DNA of 64,000 bases from positions 372,001-436,000 of the forward strand of contig JAFCMP010000035.1 of NCBI GenBank assembly GCA_017506865.1, written 5' to 3'. This stretch comes from Tribonema minus. Lineage: Eukaryota; Sar; Xanthophyceae; Tribonematales; Tribonemataceae. The notes below the pieces were generated by a model. It was not told the origin of the DNA. It searched no databases and saw only the letters and a program-made list of their open reading frames with translations. The position numbers were made by a program, and so were the translations under genes. Within the stretch, counting starts at the first letter, position 1. Every line of letters starts with the position of its first letter. Of the stretch, positions 26,885 through 37,860 are shown one piece after another.

Positions 26885-28090
26885 CAAGTGCGAATGGATC
26901 CTCCGCCGCCGCTGGCACCGGTCGTCAACGTCTGCTCGTCAGCCGGCGCTGATCTGGAAGACCGTGCGTCGATACCTACCCTATGAACAGTTGAAGTTGG
27001 GAGAAGTTGATGCCCTTGATCGTACTCGCAAGGGGTTTTTTTCGAGACCCCCTTGTGTATGCTGGCTTCATGAATGAAATTGCTGTTCACGAGTTGCTCA
27101 GGTGTGAGGTGTGCCGCAGTGCACACAGAGCTGGGCAAGCACTTGTAACGTTGGATGCGACCTCTGCCAGCACAGCACTGGACAAGCAATTGAGAATCAG
27201 CTGCGACATTTGTTGGTCATTGTACCATTTGTTTACAAACTATTCTTCCGACTTCTTCGCTGTCGCGACTTCGCCGCTGGAAGCGAAGCCGGCATGCAGT
27301 TCAACTTAGAGAACTTCACAAGGCAACAACGAGTCACCATTCCTAAGTACACGTTCTCAGTGAGTTTCACAGGGGATTGTGAGCTCGTAAGGTGGTGCGC
27401 ATTGCATGCTTGTCAAGCTGCTGCAAAGTTGGACAACGCAAGTCAGATTGCGCGCAACATAGCATCAGATCTCACATCTGCAACGCACACACTTTGAACA
27501 ACCCAGGCTACCATCGTTCCACCTTCAGACACATGTGTAGTTCAGCAGCGTTCATGCTCAAGCTTGCTCTCTGGTGAACTGACGCATGCATAAACACAGC
27601 AGACAGCGCATTCACAGCAAAATGCAACTACTCTTTGCAGTGGGCCGTCATGATCCTGTATTCGCACCAGGCGGTGGACAGACGCTGTCTCAGGAAGTAG
27701 GGGTGCTGGTTCCGTCGCTGCACAAAGAAACCCATACGAAACACTGTGTCTGCGTGCACACAGGTGGAAATGCGGCGAATGTTCTCTCCATCGACAACAA
27801 ACACTGCAGCGGATCTAATCTTCTACACCAACACAGAAGGCAGCTCATCAGGCGCGCCGCTGCCCGGACAACACAGGGTGTGTGAGCATAGGACAGCGCT
27901 GTGCGACTGCTGCACGCGCACAGTTGCACACGCAAACCCGTGGCCTGGCGCTGCAGAGTGCCGCGGCACAGGCTTGGCAAGGTAGCGCCCTCCCTCCCGC
28001 TTAGAGCGCCAGTGCTTGTAAGTGCTCTGCCCTGCAGCCTTCATGACTGTCTAAGCTCACATAATGCTCAGCGCTGGTGCTGCACAGCAA
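26885..28090. other. Intergenic: 3' end of the RS-domain gene and promoter side of FTSH4
   Basis: No gene recognised. Both neighbours are on the minus strand, so this stretch should carry the 3' UTR of the RS-domain gene and the FTSH4 promoter. It is less GC-rich than the flanking exon at 28091-31677, which fits non-coding DNA. Confidence 0.5.
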
Positions 28091-31000
28091 CTACCGCCGC
28101 CCGCCGCCCCGCTCTCGGCTTTTGGACCGGTGCAACCCAGGCTTGTCGTCTCTTAACGGCTCGCGCACGGCGCCACCGACGCTCATGCCGCCGCCACTGC
28201 CGGTGCGGCGGCGGCTACTGCTGCCGCTGCGGGCGCCTTGGTCGCTTGCGTGCGACGCGCTGCGTGCAGGCGACGCCCCATGCTCGCGGCTGCCGCGCCG
28301 CACGACGCCGCCGCTGCGCTCCCGGCTGGCCCGACGCTCACTGCTGCGCGGCGGCCGGTCCGTGGGGGACGGACTGCGTGGGCGCGAGCGGTCGCGGCTG
28401 CGCGCGAGGCGCGGCGCGGGCGACGGCGCGCGGTTGTGCCCCTGCCTGCGCCGGCCGCCGCTGTCGCGGGATGGGCTCCGCCGCCGGCCGCCGCCGCCGC
28501 CGCTGGCGTCGCGAGCGCTGCGGTCGCGGCTGTCGCGCCCTCTGCCGCGCTCCGCGTGCGGCGTGGGCGGGGACGGGGAGCGCGGCGCCTCACAGTCGAT
28601 GCTGCCGCCGCCGCCGCCGCGGCTGCTGCCGCGCTTGCGGGGCGGCCCGCTGTCGCCCACCGCGGCACGCCCCCTTGAGCGGGACGGCGACGCAGGCCTC
28701 CTGGCATCGGCCCTACGGTCAGGGCTCCTGCTGCTGCGCTGGGGCGTTGCGCTGCGGCGCTTTGCAACAGCGCTCCGCTCGCGGCTCCCTGCGCGCCGTG
28801 GAGACGGCGGCGCCTGGCGCCGCTGCCGCCGCGCGTCCGGGGAATCGTCTCCGCCCCCGCGGACCCCGCTCCCTCGTCGCTCGTGGCTTCCTCGCCTGAG
28901 GCCGCTCGAGGCGCGGCTACGGCTCATGCTGCGCGGGCGGGACGCGGCTCGCGCGCTGCCGGCGCTGCGCTCGCGGTCTCTCGCTCGAACGGGGGACGGG
29001 CTGCGCTTGCGCGGCGACGCTTCACGGCTCCTGGTCCACTCGCGCGTGCCGCCGTCGCCGGGGCGGCACGGCGGACGCGCGCGCTTGCGAGCTGATGCAG
29101 GCGATGCCGCGCTGCGTCGCGCGCCGCCGTCGCGGCCGGGAGACGCAGCGCTGCTGAGCTCGGGGTGTGAGTCGTGCGCTGAAAGTTCTTTCGCAGATTG
29201 GTCCCGCACTACCGAGAGCGCGCCGTGCTCGCTGCGCGCTCGCTTCGGAGGCGAAGCGCTGACGTTGTCACGCTCGGAGGGGCTGCGCCGGCGCCGCTCG
29301 CTGCGGCTGCTGCTGCCGCCGGCGACGCCGCTGTCGTGTTTGCCGCGGGAGTGCATCGCTGCGTCGATCGGCGGTGTGTGCGCATCTGCGGCCGCAGCGT
29401 CTGTACGCGTGCGCTTGTGCGCAGGCGACCGGCTGCGCTGCCGCTCCTCCCGAGAGCGCGACCGCGTGTTCGGACGCCTGTCGACGGCTGCGTCGCTGAC
29501 GCGCCGGCGCGGTGACGGCGGCGGCGACAGTGTCCTTGCGCGCTTGCTGCCTGCGTCGGCGCTTTTGCGACCAGGCGCCGCCGTCGCCGCGGCGTGGCGG
29601 GCCTTCTGATCGCTGCCGCTGCCGCCCCCCCCGCCGGATCCTGACGAGCTCTGGCGCTTGCGAGAAGCGTCACCGCCGTCGCCGCTCCCCCGGGCAGGCG
29701 GTGAGGCGCTGCGCCGCTGCGCTGGCCTCTGAGATACACCGGGCGACACGCTCATGCTGCGCTGTCGCTGCCGAGGCCCCGCGTCCGGCAATCGTCGCGC
29801 CTCCGCCGATCGGCTGCGGTCGCCTCTGCGGCTGCGGGCGGGCGAAGCGCCCGCGCCGCGCTGCCCCTCAACAGCCTCGCGCCGCGCAGGAGACGGCGAG
29901 CGGCGGCCGCCGGCAGCCGGGTGCGCCGCGCGCCGCGTCTCTTCGAGCGTGCGGCCCGGCACTGACGATGCGGAGCGGCTGCGGCTCCGCTTGACGCCGC
30001 CTGTGCGGGCACCGCGGTGCTCCGGGGCAACCGGCACGGAGGGGTGCTGCGCATGCGCGTCGCTCCTGCTGCCGCGGCGGCCAGGCGCTGACGACGGGCT
30101 CCGTGATGGCGCACCGCCGCGCGCGCCGCTGGCGCTGCTGCAGCCGCCGCGGTCTTTGCCATCGCGATGTGCAGTGGGCGCAGGGCTGCGGTGGGTGCGG
30201 CTGCTGCCATGCGCATGTGGCGACCGCGAGGGACTGCGAACTCTGCCGCCGCTGCCATTGCGCTGATGGTCACCGCTGCCGTGGCGTGGCGCCGATTGCT
30301 GCCTCCGCGCGCTGCCGCCTCGGTCTCTGCTGTCGCGGCGATGCGGCGACGGAGGCGCGTAAGCGCTTCTACCGCCGCGGCCGCGGCCGCCGCGCCCGTG
30401 CCCAGGGCTGCGTTGCCGGGACCTTGAGGGCCTACTACCTCTAGTGTGACGCGATGGCGAAGTGTGACGCGAAGGCGAAGGTCTGCTACTGCTGGCATCT
30501 CGAGGCAGCACAGCACGCTCGCTGCCCCGGTCCCGGCTGTCGTGCCAGATATATGCGCTGTTGCCGCCGCCGCGCCGCTCCCTGCTGGGGCGCCCTTCCC
30601 CTCTGCCGCTGTGGCTGCTGCGGCCACCGCCGCCGCTGCCGCCACCGCCGCGATCCCTGCTACCTCGCCTCGGCGGCGACGGCCCTCTCCCTGCCTTGGG
30701 GTGGTGTGCGCCGCTGCTGCCGTGATTACGGCCCTGGCTGCTGTGGCGAGTGCCTGACCGGCTGCGAGGACGCTCCAAGCGACGGCCGCTGCCGCTGCCG
30801 CCGCCGCTGCCGCGCCCGCCGCCACGGCCTCCGCTTGCGCTGTCTCTGCTGTCGCGTCGGTCGCCAACATGCATTCGACTTCGTGAGCGACTCGGAGACC
30901 GACCTCCGCCGCCGTGGTGGCTGCGGCGGCACTGCGACGTGCTGCGGCCGCGCTTGCCCCCCGCCGGCTCGTGCGCGGGGGAATGCCGCCCCCCACGCCC

Positions 31001-34000
31001 CGCGCGACCTCCGGGTTGTGAGCTCCTCTCGCGAGTCCGGCGATCTACCGCCGCCCTGTCGCGCGAGCCGCCACGGGCGTCGCGGCTGTGATGGCTGCCG
31101 CCAGGCGCAGCGCCGTTGCGCGCCCTGGTTGGCGGTGGGCGTGCTGCGCTGTGGCGATCGCCCTCGTGCCGCGGCGCGCCGCCGCCGCCGCCGCTCCTGC
31201 TGCGGCTGCGCCTTCGGCGCGAGGCGTGGCTGGCGCTCCGCCGCCGCGTGTCCGCGCCGCCGCTGGTGCGGCGGCCGCTGTGCCCGTTGACTGCGCCGTT
31301 GCCGCCGCCGCCGCGGTGCGCGGCGTGCTTGTGCGGCGGCGACATGATCTGGGGTGAGCGGCTGCGGCCGTCGGACGCGCTGCGGTCACGTCGCCCGCCC
31401 CCGTTGGTGTGGCGGCCGTCCTTGCGCGCCGGTGGCGGCGTCACGCTGCCGTGCCGCCGCTGCCGCCGCGCGCCACTTTCGCTCGCGCTGTGCCCGTTCG
31501 CGCGCTGCCGGTGCGGCGACGCGCTGTCGCCGCTCCGACCTCGCGCGGCGTCGCCACCGTGCCTTCGCTCCGTGCGCTGCGGCGAGTGCGCGGAGCGCCG
31601 CGTGCGCTTGCCGTTGCGGTCGCTGTCTCGCGGCTCCTCCTTGATGGCGACGCCGCTGGCGCGTTGCGCGTCTCCGCCTGCACAGCAGCGACGACACGCG
31701 GCATTTTCGCAGCGCTCAGCGCATCGCTTGCGCGGAGGATGTATTGCGCTGCAGGCGAGAGCCTGCCGCGCCAGCAGCAGCGTCACACTGACTGGCTGCA
31801 CTGTGGATGCAGCGCCAGCTGGGCGCCTGCAGACGTGCTCGCCGCCATGCCAACTACCAGCAGGCGCACGGGGCAAACGCGGCGCGGCGCGCGGAGGTGG
31901 TGGCAAGTGCCCCAATCGCGGCGGCGACAGTGCAGTGACAGCAGATGCGGCCGTGGAGAATGCCACAACCCCGACTACGGAGCATCCACTGGCCACTCTT
32001 GCGCCTGCACACGTTGCCAAGCACGACAATCGGAGCATTTGCTGCTGCTGCCAAATCCGCCGCTGCTGCTGCCGCCGGTGCCGCCGCTGCTGCCCCAGCT
32101 GCCTCATTTGACATCAATGCTGATGCTACTGATGTCATATCACTGCTGGTGTCGACGGAGGCGGCTGGCCGCTGCTGCCACCGCCGGTGCCGCCGCTGCT
32201 TCCAGTGCCTCAGCCGCCTCCGTCGACACCAGCGGTGCTATGACATCAGTAGCACCAGTGGTGATGTCAAAGGAGGAGGCTGAGGCTCTGGAAGCAGCGG
32301 CGGCACCGGCGGCAGCAGCAGCGGCGGCGGATTCGGCAGCAGCAGCAATGCTTTGAGTGTCGTGCTCGGCAACGTACTCAGGCGCAAGAGTCAGTAGCCA
32401 GTGGACGCTCCGTAGTCGGGGTTGCGGAATCCTCCATGGCCGCAGCTGCTGTCACTGCACTGTCGCCGCCGCGCACGGGGGGGGGCGCTTTCGCGGCGAC
32501 CGGCTCTAGAGCACCGCCTCAAAGTCAGTGCAAGCGCCTGCGGCGGCGGCAGCGACCGTGCTGTCCACAGCCACGGCAGGCAGGCCCTCTGCCTGCAGGC
32601 AGCATCACGCCATGCTGCGGCAGGAGCGGAGCGGTGTTGCTGCCGCAGCGCGCTCTGGGGTGCAGCGCCAGCGCCAACACATTGGTACATTGACGTAACA
32701 CCAGTGCCGGTGAACAAGCGCTTCGGCGTCACCTGCAGCGTGACGCGGTTCATCAGTACCGCACACACTTACCGGTCGCCGCGGTCGCCTCCGCGCCTTT
32801 CGCGCTCCAGCTGAGCTGCTGCGCGCCGCCGCCGCCGCGCCGCGCGCTGCCGCCGCTGGCCGATGGCGGCGTGCCGTCGTCCGAGGCCATCATGTTGTCG
32901 CCGTCGGAATCGACCTCCGCCTTCGTGCGCTGCGCGCGCAGCGGCGGCGTCGTCTCCAGCGGCGACAGGTCCGAGGCGTCCCACCGCGGCTCCGCCTTGA
33001 CCGCCGCCGCCGCACCGGAGCGTGTGACAAGGACCCCGCCGCCGCCGTTCGCAGCCGGCGGCGGCGGCGGCGGCACGTCTGCATGCTCCGCCTTCACCGG
33101 CGTGTTCCCCGCGGACAGTATCGCCCCCAGCCCCATGCCGAAGCCGAGGCCCAGCGCGAGGCTCGACTTCTTCTTGGTGGGCGTCGGCGGCTGGCCCGCG
33201 GGGTCGTCGTCCGCGCCCCCCGGCGGCGGCGGCGGCGGCGGCGGCGGCTCCGGCGACGCGTCGCCGCCGCCCGGCGCACCGCCGGCGACGGCGGGCGTCA
33301 GGCTCACGCCCGCCTTCTCCTGCAGCAGCGGCAGCACGTCCGTCCAGCCGTGCGCCGCGTCGCCGGGCGCGCGCGGCAGCAGCAGCAGGTGCGCCGCGCG
33401 CGCCGCGTCGCCGCCGCCGCGCGAGCGCTGCCGCGACGGCGGCGGCGGGGACGCGTCGTCGCCGCGCAGGTAGGCGCACGCGAGCGCCGCACGCGCGTCG
33501 ACGCGCGCCGCGGGGTCCAGCCGCAGCATCGCGCACAGCAGCTCGCACAGGCCGGGATCCATGGCGCGGCGCCGCTTCTTCAGCGCCGCCTCGCGCTCCT
33601 CGGCGAGGCGCTTGGCGAGGCGCGGGCGGCAGTTGAGCAGCACGCCGCCGGCGTCGCGTGGGCGTAGCTGCACGGGAGGGGGGGGGGGGGGGGGCTGTGG
33701 TCAGGGGATGGGGGAGAGGGGGGCGCTGCAGGAGTCGCCGTTTGAGCATCATTTCACGCCTCATGTGCGGAGGGACGCTCCGATGCGGTGCGGCAGTTGA
33801 GCAGCGTTCCGGCGGTGGTATCACGCGTGGTGGCAGCTGGGCATGCACGCGGCCTTTCGCCGCCGACAGAGGCCTCTGGCGCTGAGGTCGATCGGCGCAC
33901 TGACCCCCACAGTGATCATACAAGAGAGGGGCGCGCTTTTGCAGGCGCCACGCGAGTTGCGCGGTATGCATGTGCCCTGTGAACGCTACTTCTACCTCTG

Positions 34001-37000
34001 AGAGAAGTGCAGCACAAATACTCCGATCGTGGGGCGAGTGAGCGCACCAGCCGCGCCAGTTCGCCGCTGGTCGACAGCATCAGTCCTGCCCGCGTAGCAC
34101 TGCGATCCGCAATGCGAACGAAGGCGCGGCAAGCACCTTTGCATGGGTTCAAAATATGCTCCGCCTCTCGCGCCTGACACGGCCGGCGCGCATGCTTCCA
34201 TATGCAGACATCCACACCACTACGCCTCTGACTGCGCAGACAGCGGCTGCGCAGCACAGAGAGCCAGTTTCATCGCCACGCTGCACCGCCTCTAACGCGT
34301 GCTACGAGAACGGTACGAGCGAGCGGAGCGCTGTGCACGGGCACCTCTCACCTCCTTGTAGAACGGCGCGCGCGCGCCATCGGGCCAGTTGTCCGGCGCG
34401 GGCGTCCCGCAGCTGCGCATCACGTACGCGACCTGCTGCATGCGGTCCTTGCCCGTGAACAGGGGGCGCCCGACGGCGAGCTGCGCTGCCAGGCACGCAA
34501 CTGCATGACGGCAGGGGGGGGGGGGGGGGGGGGGAGTCGGTGTGTTGTGGCATTGTCAAAGATGGATGGGCTGGCAATTTGGTGGCACAACGACGGTACA
34601 TACTGCTGAATCGACTCCAGTCAGCGGCAGACCTGGCTGCCCTGAGTACAGCAGTCGCCAGCATTGCTGCCTGGGGAATTTGCTTGCTAGGGGGGGCACT
34701 GCGTGTAGGGACCGTAGTGGATGCCGGTGCTGGGGCGCGCGTGTTATACATACAAACTTCAGAAGTATATAGAAGGATAGATAGCAAGACAGCAGCAATC
34801 GGGGCACGTCCGTGACACTGGCAAAGCAGCTGGTCAGGACGGACCCACCGGCGCAAGTGTGCGTACACTTGCTGTCCGCATTTACCAAGAGCGGCTCAGT
34901 TGTCCGCGTTCAGCAAGTGCGCGACTTGAACGCCGGCATGCCTCGACGTGCTCGCTCTCACGTCCTGCCCTCAACGCTGCTGTGCAACCAAGGCAACGCC
35001 GTGCGCTGCCGCGCGTGCCTGCTCGGAGAGCTCGACCGGCCCTCGCTCGCTTCTTGCGTTGCATTTGCAGCGCTCAGTACGCTAAGAGGCGCATGTGGAC
35101 ACGTTTGATGAACTTCGAGTTATGAAGTTGGCGGCACGCTGCACCCACCTGCCCATATGTCGCTCGCCTGGGAGTGGCCGCTGGGCACGCCGAGCAGCAG
35201 CTCCGGCGCGAGCAGCGGCAGCACGCGGCGGTTTGGCTCCTTGATGGGCGCCGCCGCCGCGGCCGGCGCCGCGCCCCCTGCGCGCGCGCATCACAAGACA
35301 GGCACCGACTGATCATGAAAACGGGCCGAGCACAGCAGCAGGCACAGACCGGTGGCGAGCGGCTGCCACGCGGCCTGCTGAGCGGTGTGCACGCACGCGC
35401 GCATGCAGGCGGAGGATGCGTTCGCGCGCTTACCCGCGGACGGCGGCGGCGGCGGCGGCTGCGCGCGCTGCGGGCTCGGCGGCAGCGGCGGCGGCGGCGC
35501 CCTGACCGGTGACCCCCCCAGGACGAGAAGCCCCCCTCGAGCTCCTCCGACTGCTGCCGGCGCGGCGTCGTGTCTAGCGGCAGAGAGGTGGGGGTGCTTG
35601 GGGGGAGGGGCGGCTGGCTGGGGGTGAGAGGGGGGGCGGCGGCGGCAGCAGCGGCGACGGGCGGGGGTGGAAGAACGGGGGGCGCTTTTGCGGCCGTTGA
35701 CAGTCCGCCCACGCGCACCGCGCCCGTAGCGGTGATGAAGATGCACGCCGGGTCTATGGAGCGCAGCATGTAGCCCTGAGGGGGGCGGGGTGGAGGGGGG
35801 AGGGAGGGGGGAGGGTTTGTGTGAGGGGACAGCGCAGGCACGGACGCATATGGCGTGCGGTGCGGGTGTCGTGCCTGTGAGCAGTGGCAACGAGCAATCG
35901 GCATGAGCATGAGCATGCACGCGCCGAGCCGGAGGTGCATCGCGCGACGGCAGGTCGTGGAGAGCGTGCAGCAGCGCTCAGGCGCCGGGGCAGCGGCAGC
36001 CCTCGCAGACGCGCCTCTCAGCACCGATGCAACGCTCCCGCTGCTCGATGCACCAACAGAGCGGCGAAGTGCGGCCGTGGCGCGCTGTGCCGCGCCCAAT
36101 AAATGGAGTTGCGAGTGCTGTCGTAGCCAACTCACCGCCTCGTGCACCTCCGCCACGCCCTGCAGCATGCCGCGGACGATGTGCCGCACCAGCGCGTCCG
36201 GCACCGCCATCCACGGCTCAGCGGCGGCGGCAGCGGCGGCGGCGCCGCCCTTGCCGCCGCTGGACGAGGGCTGGCGGCTCATGCGCAGCAGGTCGTTGAG
36301 CGTGAAGGGTACGGCCGGCGCGACAAGCAACTGCGCCGCCGCCGGAGGTGGTGCTGCCGCCGCCGCCGCGCTGCTGCCGTCCGCCGCCTCGTCTGCCGCC
36401 GGCGCTGCCGCCGCCGCCGCCGCTGCCGTGGCCGCGTCCGCGGGCGGCGGCACCAGCTCCAGCGGCAGCAGCACGTGCTGCGCGCCGGTGGCCACGGCGC
36501 CGCTGGCGCTGTCGTCCGCCGCCGCCGCCGCCGCCGCGCGCGTGTGCACCTCCTGCAGCGCGTACACCTCGCACAGCGCGGCGGCGGGGATGCCGATGCC
36601 GCCTGAGCGCTGCTGCTCCTCCTCCTCCGCCGCCCCCGCGGCGCGCCCCGCCGCGCCCCACCACGCGACGCCGACCTCGCGCCAGCGCTCGGAGGCGCCG
36701 CCGTCGCCGCCGCCGCAGTCATCTGCAGGAGAAGAGGGAGTGCCGCGCGTCAGGGGTTGGGCTGCACGCGCAGGCAAGCTTTCTGCGCCCCTGCAGCCTG
36801 CGAGTGCGAGTCATGCACGTCGCGTGTGCGCCGAGTCGTCTGGTGACTGGGAGCTCGTGCGTCGCTATCCCCGTCATGAGTCACAAGTCACTCTCTGCTG
36901 CTGGCAACAACTCTCCTACGCAGTGCCCTGCAGCGCGTGCGCTCTGATCTTCAGTATAAGTGGCGGCGCAGGGGCACCCTTCGCGGCCAACCATGAAGTG

Positions 37001-37565
37001 CGCAGCGCTGCCGCAAGAAATTGTGTCTGCCCGGGGCGCATCTGAGCGCCCCATTCACAGTCCGCATGCGCTGCTCGCGAAACGCTGTTCCGCCACGTCG
37101 GCGCTGCGCACGTGCCGCGTGCGCGCGCAGCGCCGCCCGCGACCGCCACGCGGCGCGCCTCCGCAGCAGCGACGCAAGCAAGCGCTGCCCCCGCCCCCAA
37201 CACACCCTCCTGCCGCAAACGGCTCACCGCGCAACGCGCGCGGCACCGCCGACGAGACGCCATCCACACGCACCCACACGCGCGACGCACCTGGCTCTTC
37301 CGGCGGCGGGTACCCCGGCAGCGCTGCAGCCGCGAACGGCAGGCCCGCCGCGACGAGGCGCGCGTCGCGCACGCCGCCGCTGCGCACGGGCGTCATGAGC
37401 GCCGGCGCGCCGTTGGGCGCGGGCGGCGGCGCCGCGGGCAGGCGCGGCGCGTGCACGTGCGCCGGCTGCAGGTGCGCGAGCGCGAGCGCCTCCGCGGCGC
37501 GCGGCGTGAGCTGCTGCGCCGCCGCGGTCGCATTCGCGCTGGGCGGCGGCGGCGGCGGCGGCGGC
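28091..37565 (-). CDS. CDK-like pseudokinase with a giant C-terminal Arg/Ser domain
   Basis: Exons in transcript order: 37291-37565, 36136-36722, about 35514-35775, 35149-35277, 34352-34500, 32773-33667, 28091-31677 (stop TAG at 28091). Phases agree throughout; the 35514 donor (gtcacc) is weak and is the least certain join. CMGC/CDK landmarks are GIPAAALCEV (helix C, keeps Glu), TLNDLLRMSR, a helix-E segment ending AEVHEA, APELLLG (APE motif), DIWAV-CLA (subdomain IX), GRPLFTGKD and LLCAMLRLDPAARV (subdomain XI). Catalytic residues are gone: no Lys before helix C, HRDxKP reads LRSIDP, and DFG is replaced by GGL. So it should be a pseudokinase, perhaps a scaffold. After a Pro/Gly-rich linker (exon 32773-33667) one exon codes about 1194 residues dominated by R, S, D, G and H (RSRSRS, RDSRDR), as in SR splicing proteins. 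Exon 37291-37565 has an in-frame stop just upstream of its acceptor, so it is either spliced from the cyclin exon or the gene starts at an internal Met (LMTPVRSGG). Confidence 0.78.
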
Positions 37566-37860
37566 CTGCGCAGTGGGCGGAGGGGTGGCGGGCATGGTCA
37601 GCTTGCGCACGGCGGCGACCCGATGCCAGGGAGGTGTGCGGTGCCGCCGGCGCTGCGGCTGAGCTGTTGTCGCAGAGATGTTACGCGCGTTGCGCGCCGT
37701 GCGCCTTTGAACAGGCGGTCTCTCACGACCATCCGCCACGTATCGCCCGCAGACAGGCCACCCACAACGCAGTTCCCACGCACAGTGCGGCCCTCAATCT
37801 GCCTGTTGATCTGCAGCGGGCGTCACGCGAATGCGGCGACCAGCGCGCGAGCGCGGCCCA

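Noticed and set aside
28077..29609. Plus-strand open frame of 510 codons, and others of 278-331 codons at 30454-32111
   Set aside because: Antisense shadows of the GC-rich Arg/Ser exon on the minus strand; the minus frame has real RS-domain content and fits the kinase gene's splice phase.
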